Assembly (NCBI GenBank): GCA_965226095.1
Contig: OZ245336.1
Coordinates: 310,001-374,000, forward strand
Length of the DNA stretch: 64,000 bases
Direction: 5' to 3'
Source: JANQSP01 sp965226095
GTDB taxonomy: Bacteria; Bdellovibrionota; Bdellovibrionia; Bdellovibrionales; UBA1609
Position numbers and translations under genes: made by a program. Within the stretch, counting starts at the first letter, position 1. The number at the start of each line of letters is the position of its first letter. The notes beneath the pieces were generated by a model, which was not told the origin of the DNA, did not search any database, and was given only the letters and a program-made list of their open reading frames with translations. Shown one piece after another: positions 54,101 to 61,959 of this stretch.

Positions 54101-54423
54101 AGGAACTAGGCGCTTCCCTTATTCTTACGCGAGGCACTCACTTTGAAGGGAAACTCAGTTTTGAGGGGATAGCCAGACTTTGTGGGAGCTTTAAAGGGGA
54201 AATTCATAGTCCGGGAACTTTAATTATTGAGCAAGGAGCTAAAGTATCTGCTCAGATGGAAGTTTGCGAAGTCATAATAAAAGGAACTTTTCGAGGGGAC
54301 ATAACAGCCAGCAGACAAATCACTTTGCTTTCCGGTTGTGAATGTTATGGAGCTTTAACCGCTCCGCACTTGCATATTGAAAAAGGTGCTTTGTTTGAAG
54401 GTCATTCGGTGAAGAAAAAATAA
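54079..54423 (+). CDS. bactofilin
   Basis: Polymerising cytoskeletal protein with a right-handed beta-helix. 114 residues with the typical short repeats: LILTRGTHFEGKLSFEGIARLCGSFKGEI, TLIIEQGAKVSAQMEVCEVIIKGTFRGDITA, and CYGALTAPHLHIEKGALFEG. Coupled to parB by overlap, as in other deltaproteobacterial lineages, where bactofilins help position ParABS. Its stop is three bases from a convergent lipoprotein gene. Confidence 0.92.
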   Translation: MSASEKIEELGASLILTRGTHFEGKLSFEGIARLCGSFKGEIHSPGTLIIEQGAKVSAQMEVCEVIIKGTFRGDITASRQITLLSGCECYGALTAPHLHIEKGALFEGHSVKKK

Positions 54424-54425
54424 AA

Positions 54426-54908
54426 TTATTTTCCTTGAGCTTTTCGACGAGCTACCTCTGTGAATACTTTTGTGTAAATATTTTTATATAATTCAGGGTT
54501 GAGAATTTCTGCTCCTCGTGAGCCTCCTTGGCTATAAGAACTTACCTGCTGAAGAATCACTCTGGATTCCACGTAATTTTTCTTTATTTCTTCCAGATTG
54601 ACAGACACTTCATAAGTGGTGCCGGTTTGGTAATTAGGCTGACTGGATAGACCGGCTAAGATAGCATAGCCAAGAGACATAGGTTTTGAACTATGGGCGA
54701 CAATCAAACCTCCATCCATATCCTGATTTTTAATAATATATCCTTCATCCTGTAAAACAGTTTTAAACGCTCTAAAAACGTTGTTATAACTGCTGTCTTT
54801 AAAATGTTTAACCTGTAAAGATCTTCTTTGTTGTGGAGATAATTTTGTAGTTGCGCACCCAGCAAGTAAAAATAGAAAACTGAAGTAAAAAAACCATAGT
54901 TGACGCAT
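54426..54908 (-). CDS. outer-membrane lipoprotein, function unknown
   Basis: A canonical lipobox (LLAGC, Cys18) with Ala after the Cys predicts an outer-membrane lipoprotein of 160 residues. The body has an alpha/beta pattern: YNNVFRAFKTVLQDEGYIIKNQDMDGGLIVAHS, then YEVSVNLEEIKKNYVESRVILQQV, and a final helix KNIYTKVFTEVARR. This recalls small NlpB/DUF-type lipoprotein domains that pair a helix with a two-strand hairpin, but I cannot name the family. Followed on the same strand, upstream, by another lipoprotein gene. Confidence 0.7.
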   Translation of the reverse strand: MRQLWFFYFSFLFLLAGCATTKLSPQQRRSLQVKHFKDSSYNNVFRAFKTVLQDEGYIIKNQDMDGGLIVAHSSKPMSLGYAILAGLSSQPNYQTGTTYEVSVNLEEIKKNYVESRVILQQVSSYSQGGSRGAEILNPELYKNIYTKVFTEVARRKAQGK

Positions 54909-54931
54909 AAGAGATTCCTCCTTTTCTGTGA

Positions 54932-55324
54932 TTAAAACTGGGAACTGACGATAGAGTAATTTTTAACAAGGTTTTGGTCATCAAAAATAATGATTAAATC
55001 GAAGCTGGAAGATGAAGCTGAAGAAAAAGCTTTACTACCTCCAAAAAAAAGCAGTCCCCCTCCAAAAGCACCTGTGTTGGAATCAAAAGACTGTCGACTA
55101 TAAGTCCATACTTCCTGACCTTCTTTATTTTTTGTAATGATATTAGGAGAGCCTATGAGTTGTACAATTTCTGCCTGTGAAGTAATGCCTTCTTTTATGC
55201 TGGTTTTTACTACTCCAGTTGTAAGATTTGATTTTTGAGGAAGTGTTGTACTGGCACAGGAAACAAGCACTATTGAATAGCAAATGCAGGCACTTATTTT
55301 TAAGTAAAAATTTATTTTTTTCAT
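54932..55324 (-). CDS. BamE/SmpA-like lipoprotein
   Basis: 130 residues. Lipobox LVSC (Cys23), then the SmpA/OmlA pattern: IKEGITSQAEIVQLIGSPN followed by NKEGQEVWTYSRQSF and a strand SSFDLIIIFDDQNLVKNYSI. In BamE the same layout (a helix pair, then a three-stranded sheet with W-x-Y) supports the Bam complex. The glycine/serine-rich insertion (GAFGGGLLFFGGSKAFSSASSSS) is unusual. It could be BamE or one of many related lipoproteins. Confidence 0.68.
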   Translation of the reverse strand: MKKINFYLKISACICYSIVLVSCASTTLPQKSNLTTGVVKTSIKEGITSQAEIVQLIGSPNIITKNKEGQEVWTYSRQSFDSNTGAFGGGLLFFGGSKAFSSASSSSFDLIIIFDDQNLVKNYSIVSSQF

Positions 55325-55621
55325 AAAATCCTCCTAATCATAAAATTTATTTAAAAAATTTAACACGGATTTTTAATTTTATGCAATAAAAATTTAATTG
55401 TGAAAAATAAACTTCTATGCTTATTTTGAGACACATTGATTAATAGAAGAGGATGGCTGAGTAGAGGAAGGTTCTTTTTCAATAGATTGTATGACTCAGA
55501 TGGCTGAAGCTGTTGGTTTAGCCTGTGGGGATTTATATGTGGTACTTGACAGATAAAAAGTGAAATAGTACCGCTATTTTGAAAAGCTTGACTGAATTTT
55601 TATAAAAAAGGAAAAGCAAAA
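55325..55621. promoter_or_regulatory. atp operon upstream region with weak promoter candidate
   Basis: This 297-base gap separates the divergent lipoprotein and ATP synthase operons. TTGACA (55546-55551) is a perfect -35, but at 17 bases downstream only TACCGC is found, so the promoter call is weak. A 21-codon open stretch (55491-55556) shows no recognisable similarity. No other structure seen. Confidence 0.35.
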
Positions 55622-56059
55622 ATGGTTAACACTTTTATAGAAGCTTTAAATTTAAATAGCACCTTTTTTATTCAATTTTTGATTTTTTTATCTATATACC
55701 CTTTATTATCTAAATTATTGATTGGTCCTTACTTTAAAGTTCATCTTTTGCGAGAGAAGAAGACAAAGAATCTTATGCAAGAAGCGGAAAAATGGCAGAA
55801 AAAACAAGAAGCTTCAAAGGAAGAGTATGTTAAAAAAGCTCAACAAATAGATACAGATTTTCAGCAAATTTTTCTACAACACAGCCGACAAATTAACGAG
55901 GAATTTTCACAAAAAAAGCAAAAGGAAGTGGAAAAAATTCAAAAAGAGCAAATCACTCGTTTCCAGAATTTGGATATAGAGTTACAACAAGCTAGAAACC
56001 AAACTGCGAAACAAATAAAACCACTTGCCGAACAAGCCTTTCATCGTTTAATCTCTTGA
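55622..56059 (+). CDS. atpF': F-type ATP synthase subunit b'
   Basis: Peripheral stalk subunit. 145 residues: one N-terminal membrane helix (FFIQFLIFLSIYPLLSKLLIGPYF) and a long charged coiled coil, without the signal peptide that the next gene has. Two stalk genes in a row (b' then b) are common in deltaproteobacteria and photosynthetic bacteria. First gene of the F1/stator operon; an AAGGAAAAG ribosome site precedes it. Confidence 0.88.
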   Translation: MVNTFIEALNLNSTFFIQFLIFLSIYPLLSKLLIGPYFKVHLLREKKTKNLMQEAEKWQKKQEASKEEYVKKAQQIDTDFQQIFLQHSRQINEEFSQKKQKEVEKIQKEQITRFQNLDIELQQARNQTAKQIKPLAEQAFHRLIS

Positions 56060-56111
56060 GCTTCAGTATATGTCAAATGTTTCGAAGTTAGTTCAAATTC
56101 ATAGGAAGAGT

Positions 56112-56666
56112 ATGTTTATAAAAGAAATATTTTTTTTAATTTTGTTTATTTTTCCTCTATTCAGTTTTGCAAGCTCTCCAGAAGGAGTGCCTTGGTCTTT
56201 AATATTTTTTCAAGCTCTGAATTTTTCAATCTTTGTTGCTTGCTTATGTTATTTATTAATAAAAAAGATTTCTCCGATCTTAAAGCAAAAACAGGCAGAT
56301 TTTTTGGATTATAGAAAAAGAGCTATTTCATTGGAAGAAAAAGGCAAATCAGAATATATGAAATTGCAAAAGGAAATTTTAGTTTTAGCGGAAAAAGAAA
56401 AAAATATTCAAAGTACTGCTCAAAAAGCTATTACAGATTTAAAAGAAGAAAAGCAAAAAGAGCATGAGTTTTGGTTACAGAATATGAAAAAGCAACATCA
56501 ATTAGAATGGGATCGACAAAGAAGAAAAGAAACAGTTTCACTTAAAGGTTGGATGTTGTCTCAAGTTATACAAAATACAAGAGAAAAATTAAAAACTTGG
56601 TCAGAAGATACAGAATCTCATAAAGTGGCAAATCAAATTATAGAAAAACAATGGGGAATTCAATGA
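56112..56666 (+). CDS. atpF: F-type ATP synthase subunit b, with signal peptide
   Basis: Second peripheral stalk subunit. From MFIKEIFFLILF (start 56112, AGGAAG ribosome site) there is an N-terminal cleavable-looking signal ending SFAS, a second hydrophobic helix (FFQALNFSIFVACLCYLLIKKI), then a long coiled coil rich in K, E and Q; 184 residues. A start at 56070 in the same frame adds 14 residues before the signal. Signal-bearing b subunits are known from deltaproteobacteria. Confidence 0.86.
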   Translation: MFIKEIFFLILFIFPLFSFASSPEGVPWSLIFFQALNFSIFVACLCYLLIKKISPILKQKQADFLDYRKRAISLEEKGKSEYMKLQKEILVLAEKEKNIQSTAQKAITDLKEEKQKEHEFWLQNMKKQHQLEWDRQRRKETVSLKGWMLSQVIQNTREKLKTWSEDTESHKVANQIIEKQWGIQ

Positions 56667-57253
56667 GCAGTCCTGCTTATTCTTATGCCAAGGCTTTAAA
56701 TGCAATTTTAACTAAAGAACAGTTACCTGATTTTTTAAAATCTTTTCAACAAATCAGCCCAGCATTACAGCAAGAGGAAAAGTTTTTTATATCTCCAGTG
56801 TATGCACTGGATTTTAAGAAGCAGGCTTTACATTTTATATTAGACTTATTAAAAACTAACTCAACAAAAAAAAGTTTACCAGATGTAAAGTATTTATCCA
56901 CTCATGTAATAAATATTTTAAAAAATGTTTTGTTTTTACTTTTGGACAGAGGTCGTTGGCGGGAATGGCCAAAAATATTGCAATATCTTGAGGAAATAAA
57001 CCAGGATTTACAAAATAGTGTATTGGCGGAAGTGATTTCTTCTCACCCTCTTGAAAAAGATTTAAAAAGTCAATTGCAGAAAAAATTAGAAAGTTTCTTT
57101 AAAAAATCAATTGTATTAAAAGAAAGTCTTTCATCAGAACTTCTGGCTGGAATAAAAATAAAGGCCGGCGGTTTTGTTTTTGATGATTCAATATCTTTTC
57201 ATTTAAAACAAATGGAACTGGAAGCAAGGAGAGATTATGTCCACACAGGCTAG
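56663..57253 (+). CDS. atpH: F-type ATP synthase subunit delta
   Basis: Joins the peripheral stalk to the top of F1. 196 residues from the ATG at 56663, which overlaps the atpF stop (ATGA); a slightly earlier ATG at 56651 is possible. Conserved are SYAKALNAIL at the N-terminus and AEVISSHPLEKDLKSQLQKKLE followed by ELLAGIKIKAGGFVFDDSI at the C-terminus. The stop lies inside the atpA start region. Confidence 0.92.
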   Translation: MSSPAYSYAKALNAILTKEQLPDFLKSFQQISPALQQEEKFFISPVYALDFKKQALHFILDLLKTNSTKKSLPDVKYLSTHVINILKNVLFLLLDRGRWREWPKILQYLEEINQDLQNSVLAEVISSHPLEKDLKSQLQKKLESFFKKSIVLKESLSSELLAGIKIKAGGFVFDDSISFHLKQMELEARRDYVHTG

Positions 57254-58763
57254 TGAAATTAGTCATATTTTAAAACAGCAAATTCAGAACTATGATAAGA
57301 AGTTATCTGTTGAAGAAACAGGTCAGGTTCTATCTGTTGGTGATGGTGTGTGTCAGGTTTATGGCTTGAGTAAAGCAATGTATGGAGAGTTGGTGGCTTT
57401 TTCAGAAGATCTTTTTGGAATGGTTTTTAATTTGGAAAAAGATACTCTTGGAGTTGTGATTTTAGGAGAAAATCATCTGGTTTCAGAAGGGACTGAAGTT
57501 CGACGTACCGGTAAAGTAGTAAAAGTTCCAGTGGGAGAAGCTTTATTAGGTCGTGTAGTGGATGTGCTTGGCAGGCCGATAGATGGGTTAGGACCTATTG
57601 AAGCAAAAGAATCTTTAGAAGTAGAGAGGAAAGCTCCTGGTATTATACAACGGCAACCGGTAAGTGAGCCTTTACAAACTGGTATAAAAATGATTGATGC
57701 TCTTATTCCTATTGGTCGAGGACAAAGAGAGTTAATTATTGGAGATAGACAAACAGGTAAGACAACTATTGCTGTAGATACCATTTTGAATCAAAAAGGA
57801 AAAGGAGTGAAATGTTTCTATGTAGCTATTGGGCAAAAGCGATCTACTTTGGCTAGTGTTGTGGAAAAACTAAAATTTCATGGAGCTATGGAATATACTA
57901 CGGTAATTGCGGCCACTGCTTCTGAACCGGCGCCTCTGCAGTTTTTAGCTCCTTATTCAGGTGTTACTATGGCAGAATACTTTAGGGATAATGGTGAACA
58001 TGCTTTAATTATCTATGATGATTTAACCAAACAAGCTCAAGCCTATAGACAACTTTCGCTTTTATTAAGACGCCCGCCAGGCAGGGAAGCTTTTCCTGGA
58101 GATGTATTTTATATTCATTCCCGTTTGTTGGAAAGAGCGGCGAAAATGAGTAAAGAACAAGGAGGTGGTTCTTTAACAGCTCTTCCTATTATTGAAACAC
58201 AAGCCGGAGATATTTCTGCTTATATTCCTACAAATGTTATTTCTATTACAGATGGACAAATTTTTCTGGAGACAGATCTTTTTCACAAAGGTATTCGTCC
58301 TGCCGTTTCTGTTGGAAAGTCTGTTTCCCGGGTGGGAGGTGCTGCACAAATTAAAGCCATTAGACAGGTGGCAGGTAGCTTAAAGTTGGATTTAGCTCAG
58401 TTTAGGGCATTAGAAGCTTTTGCCGCTTTTGCTTCTGACTTGGATAAAGTTTCGCAGGCTCAGTTGGAAAGAGGAAGAAGGTTAGTGGAGATTTTAAAGC
58501 AAGGTCAAGGAGAACCTTTGGAAATAGAAATACAAACTGTTGTGATTTTTTCAGCAGTAAAAGGATTTTTGGATAATGTATCTGAGAAAAAAGTTTTAAG
58601 TTATGAAAAGGCTTTGAGAATGTTTGTTACCAGTCGTTATAAAAGTGTTTTAGAACAAATTAAAAAAGATAAAAAAATAACAGAGCAAACAGAAGAAAAA
58701 ATTATAGATCTTTTAAAAGAATTTTCAGCTGTCTTTCAAAAAACAAATGAGGAGATACATTAA
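57237..58763 (+). CDS. atpA: F-type ATP synthase subunit alpha
   Basis: Regulatory nucleotide-binding subunit of F1. 508 residues with GDRQTGKTTIA (P loop, near residue 170), SVGKSVSRVGGAAQIKAI with the alpha signature, and the arginine-finger stretch near residue 365. Begins SEISHILKQQIQNYDKKL, a normal N-terminus. Overlaps atpH by 17 bases. Confidence 0.97.
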   Translation: MSTQASEISHILKQQIQNYDKKLSVEETGQVLSVGDGVCQVYGLSKAMYGELVAFSEDLFGMVFNLEKDTLGVVILGENHLVSEGTEVRRTGKVVKVPVGEALLGRVVDVLGRPIDGLGPIEAKESLEVERKAPGIIQRQPVSEPLQTGIKMIDALIPIGRGQRELIIGDRQTGKTTIAVDTILNQKGKGVKCFYVAIGQKRSTLASVVEKLKFHGAMEYTTVIAATASEPAPLQFLAPYSGVTMAEYFRDNGEHALIIYDDLTKQAQAYRQLSLLLRRPPGREAFPGDVFYIHSRLLERAAKMSKEQGGGSLTALPIIETQAGDISAYIPTNVISITDGQIFLETDLFHKGIRPAVSVGKSVSRVGGAAQIKAIRQVAGSLKLDLAQFRALEAFAAFASDLDKVSQAQLERGRRLVEILKQGQGEPLEIEIQTVVIFSAVKGFLDNVSEKKVLSYEKALRMFVTSRYKSVLEQIKKDKKITEQTEEKIIDLLKEFSAVFQKTNEEIH

Positions 58764-58812
58764 TTTTTCAAGCTTTTGCTTTATTTAGTTGTAGCTATAA
58801 GGTCATAAAAAT

Positions 58813-59685
58813 ATGAGTGGTTTAAAACAAATTAGAAATCGTATTGGTAGTGTGAAAAACACAGCTCAAATCACTCAAGCTATGAAAATGGTGGCTACGG
58901 CCAAGCTAAGGAAGGCTCAACAGCGAATACTGAATTTACGACCTTATGCTGAAAATATTTTAACAGTTATGGCAGATGTGGCCACTACCTGTAATATCAA
59001 TCATCCTCTGTTGAAACAGAAGAAAAAATTAGATCATATTTTATTAGTGGTTTTAACCAGTGATAGAGGTTTGTGTGGGGGATTTAACAATAATATTTGT
59101 AGATATGCAGAGAGCTTTTATTCTTCTCATAAGGATCAACAAAAAATGGATTTTTTCTTCATAGGAAAGAAAGCTAAGAATTATTTTAAATTTAGAGGCA
59201 TGGAATCTAAGTATGATATGTTTAATTTAGATAAGGAGGTTTCTTATCTTCTAGCCGCTAAGGTTGCTCGACAACTTATGAATAGTTTTACAGAAGGTCA
59301 ACATGAAGGAATTTATTTTATTTATAATCATTTTCAATCAGCAGTTTCACAAAAAGTCATGGAAGAAGTATTCCTGCCAATTGATTTATCTAAATCTTCC
59401 TTACAAAATGTATCCGGTTTTTCAAAAGATTTATTATTTGAAACTTCTCCACAAGAGTTGTTAGAAGAATTAATAATTAAGCATTTTACAGTTCAGGTCT
59501 ATCGTTGTATGTGTGAAAGTGTGGCGGCAGAATATGGAGCCAGAATGAGTGCTATGGAAAATGCAACTAAGAATGCTAAGGAAATTATTTCCAAATTAAC
59601 TTTAACTTTTAATAAATTAAGACAAAGCGCTATTACAACAGAATTGATTGAAGTAAGTAGTGGAGCGGAGGCGATGAAAAACTAG
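58813..59685 (+). CDS. atpG: F-type ATP synthase subunit gamma
   Basis: Central rotor shaft. 290 residues; N-terminal helix with RNRIGSVKNTAQITQAMKMVATAKLRKAQ, the core SDRGLCGGFNNNI near residue 80, and the C-terminal MSAMENATKNAKEIISKLTLTFNKLRQSAITTEL signature. A 156-base gap with a long hairpin separates it from atpD. Confidence 0.97.
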   Translation: MSGLKQIRNRIGSVKNTAQITQAMKMVATAKLRKAQQRILNLRPYAENILTVMADVATTCNINHPLLKQKKKLDHILLVVLTSDRGLCGGFNNNICRYAESFYSSHKDQQKMDFFFIGKKAKNYFKFRGMESKYDMFNLDKEVSYLLAAKVARQLMNSFTEGQHEGIYFIYNHFQSAVSQKVMEEVFLPIDLSKSSLQNVSGFSKDLLFETSPQELLEELIIKHFTVQVYRCMCESVAAEYGARMSAMENATKNAKEIISKLTLTFNKLRQSAITTELIEVSSGAEAMKN

Positions 59686-59712
59686 AACTTTTAAACATAA
59701 CTGTATGTCAGT

Positions 59713-59783
59713 TTGATAAGAAAAACCAAAGCTTATTCGGGACGCTTTGCTTGGACCCTCATCGCTTTGGTTTTTCTTATCAA
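59713..59783. repeat. long perfect hairpin between atpG and atpD
   Basis: TTGATAAGAAAAACCAAAGC (59713-59732) is the exact reverse complement of the bases at 59764-59783, giving a 20-bp perfect stem with a 31-base loop. In mRNA it would form a strong stem 59 bases before the atpD start. The loop repeats GCTTTG and the right arm ends in a T run, so it could act as a terminator, a protective stem, or be an inserted mobile element. Confidence 0.8.
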
Positions 59784-59841
59784 TCATCCAACAGGATTGG
59801 CAAGCTTGGGCAGATTTTTAAAATAATAAGGAGATGAGATC

Positions 59842-61233
59842 GTGAATAAAGAACAGAATACACAAGGTAGAGTGAAACAAATTTTAGGTCCTATTGTGGA
59901 TGTAGAGTTTTTAACTGGAAAATTACCTCCTATTTTAACAGCATTAAAAGTTGGTGATATAGTTCTTGAAGTGGCTCAGCACTTAGGTGATTCACTTTGT
60001 CGCACAATTGCTATGTCGGCTACTGAAGGTCTGGTAAGAGGAACACCTGTGACTAACACAGGAGATATGATTAAAATACCTGTAGGTAAAGAAGTACTTG
60101 GTAGAATTTTAAATGTGACAGGTGAACCGATTGATGAAGTAGGTCCTGTTAAAGCTAAAGCGAGCTGGCCTATCCATCGTCAACCTCCCACATTGGAGGA
60201 ACAATCCACTAATACAGAAATGCTGGTGACAGGGATTAAAGTGGTGGATCTTTTAGCTCCTTATATGAAAGGAGGTAAAATCGGTTTATTTGGTGGAGCT
60301 GGTGTGGGAAAAACAGTTATTATCATGGAACTTATTCGTAATATTGCCCAGGAACATGGAGGCTACTCCGTGTTTGCCGGTGTGGGAGAAAGAACCCGTG
60401 AAGGAAATGATTTATACTTGGAAATGAAAGAATCGGGGGTACTGAATAAAACGGCATTAGTGTATGGCCAGATGAATGAACCACCTGGAGCCAGAGCACG
60501 AGTGGCTTTAAGTGGTTTAACCACAGCCGAATATTTTCGAGATGAAGAAAATCAGGATGTATTGTTGTTTATAGATAATATTTTTAGATTTACTCAAGCG
60601 GGAGCTGAAGTGTCTGCTCTTCTAGGTCGTATTCCTTCAGCAGTTGGTTATCAACCTACTCTAGCTACAGAAATGGGAGAATTGCAGGAAAGAATAACTT
60701 CCACTAAGAAAGGATCTATTACTTCTGTACAGGCTATTTATGTACCAGCAGATGATTACACAGATCCAGCTCCAGCGACCACTTTTGCACATTTGGATGC
60801 AACTACAAATCTGGATAGAGAAATTTCTGCCCAGGGGATTTATCCAGCTGTTCATCCATTGAATTCCACTTCACGTATATTAATGCCGGAAGTGGTAGGA
60901 CAAAAACATTATGAAACAGCAAGAGGTGTTCAGGAAGTTTTACAAAGAAATGCTGAGCTTCAGGATATTATTGCTATATTAGGTGTTGATGAATTAAGTG
61001 AAGAAGATAAACAAATAGTTTATAGAGCTAGGAAAATACAAAAGTTTTTATCTCAGCCTTTTTTTGTGGCAGAACCTTTTACAGGGAAGCCTGGCAAATA
61101 TGTAGATATAAAAGATACTGTCGATGGGTTTGCTCGAATTTTAAATGGAGAATATGATCAGATTCCTGAACAGGCTTTTTATATGGTGGGTTCCATGGAG
61201 GATGTTTTTAAGCAAGCTGAGAAATTAAAATAA
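59842..61233 (+). CDS. atpD: F-type ATP synthase subunit beta
   Basis: Catalytic subunit of F1. 463 residues with GGAGVGKTVIIMELI (P loop, near residue 152), GERTREGNDLY, and the hinge signature PAVHPLNSTSR. The start is GTG at 59842, preceded by AAGGAG eight bases upstream; an ATG just before it (59834) runs into a stop. Its distance from atpG and the hairpin between them may set the expression of beta separately. Confidence 0.97.
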   Translation: MNKEQNTQGRVKQILGPIVDVEFLTGKLPPILTALKVGDIVLEVAQHLGDSLCRTIAMSATEGLVRGTPVTNTGDMIKIPVGKEVLGRILNVTGEPIDEVGPVKAKASWPIHRQPPTLEEQSTNTEMLVTGIKVVDLLAPYMKGGKIGLFGGAGVGKTVIIMELIRNIAQEHGGYSVFAGVGERTREGNDLYLEMKESGVLNKTALVYGQMNEPPGARARVALSGLTTAEYFRDEENQDVLLFIDNIFRFTQAGAEVSALLGRIPSAVGYQPTLATEMGELQERITSTKKGSITSVQAIYVPADDYTDPAPATTFAHLDATTNLDREISAQGIYPAVHPLNSTSRILMPEVVGQKHYETARGVQEVLQRNAELQDIIAILGVDELSEEDKQIVYRARKIQKFLSQPFFVAEPFTGKPGKYVDIKDTVDGFARILNGEYDQIPEQAFYMVGSMEDVFKQAEKLK

Positions 61234-61253
61234 AAGAGGTGATCAGTAAATGT

Positions 61254-61356
61254 ACACTGGTTGTAGAGCTGAACAGGAAAAGTCTCTTGAGTAAAATGGG
61301 AATGATGAGCTTTGTTGGTATGCGAACTGGATTCCCGCGTGCGCGAGAATGACGAC
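61254..61356. repeat. composite dispersed repeat between atpD and atpC
   Basis: TGTACACTGGTTGTAGAGCTG (61253-61273) and the following AACAGGAAAAGTCTCTTGAGT are a near copy of the segment at 27729-27770; a GGATTCCCGCGTGCGCGAGA unit (61329-61348) ending in ATGACGAC follows, as in the other copies. The element occupies almost the whole 140-base gap. Confidence 0.75.
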
Positions 61357-61373
61357 AAAATAAAGGGTAGAGA

Positions 61374-61784
61374 ATGAAGTTAACAGTAGTTACGCCGGAA
61401 AAAGAAATTTTAAAGAATGTAGAAGTTTCAGAACTTTTGGTGCCTGGAAAAAATGGGGAATTGGGGATTTTACATGGACATGTCCCTATGGTTTCCTCTT
61501 TGGGGAGTGGACTTTTAAAGTATAAGAGAACAGACGAGGACAAAGATATTGTTGAAGAGTTAGCTGTGAGTTGGGGGTTTTTGGAAGTGCAAGCGGATTC
61601 TTCTATTATTGTACTTGCTGAAAGTGGTTTGACTGGCCGAGAATTAAATAGAGCAGAGGCAGAAAAAAAATTGTCAGAAATTGAAAAGAAGTTAGAGGAT
61701 TTAACCCTTTCTCCAGAGGAAATAAGAAAGCTCAGACAAGAGCAAAAGCAACAACAAACTTTTTTACAATTAAAAGGAGTGTAA
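61374..61784 (+). CDS. atpC: F-type ATP synthase subunit epsilon
   Basis: Regulatory subunit of the central stalk. 136 residues: a beta-sandwich with LTVVTPEKEILKNVEVSELLVPGKNGELGILHGHVPMVSSL, then a two-helix C-terminal domain (ELNRAEAEKKLSEIEKKL ... RKLRQEQKQQQTFLQLK). Last ATP synthase gene; the tatB-like gene begins at the next base. Confidence 0.95.
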   Translation: MKLTVVTPEKEILKNVEVSELLVPGKNGELGILHGHVPMVSSLGSGLLKYKRTDEDKDIVEELAVSWGFLEVQADSSIIVLAESGLTGRELNRAEAEKKLSEIEKKLEDLTLSPEEIRKLRQEQKQQQTFLQLKGV

Positions 61785-61955
61785 ATGCCAGGTTTAGGTT
61801 TTTCTGAATTGCTAGTAATTTTTTTATTAGCTTTATTTTTATTTGGTCCAAAAGAACTACCAATACTGGCACGATTTATAGTAAAACTTATTAATGAAAT
61901 GAAACATATTTTTAATCGTTTAAAAGAGGAATGGAATCTCTCAGATAAAGAGTAA
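61785..61955 (+). CDS. tatB: Sec-independent translocase TatA/TatB-family protein
   Basis: A 56-residue protein beginning MPGLGFSELLVIFLLALFLF, then GPKELPILARFIVKLINEMKHI and a short charged tail. One membrane helix followed by the FGPKELP hinge and an amphipathic helix is the TatA/TatB layout; Pro after the Gly and the position before tatC favour TatB, although the protein is much shorter than typical TatB (90-170). Its start is the base after the atpC stop and tatC begins five bases after its own stop. Confidence 0.85.
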   Translation: MPGLGFSELLVIFLLALFLFGPKELPILARFIVKLINEMKHIFNRLKEEWNLSDKE

Positions 61956-61959
61956 ATAA

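Noticed and set aside
55491..55556. Twenty-one-codon open frame before the atp operon
   Set aside because: Too short, no ribosome site, no similarity I recognise; probably chance.
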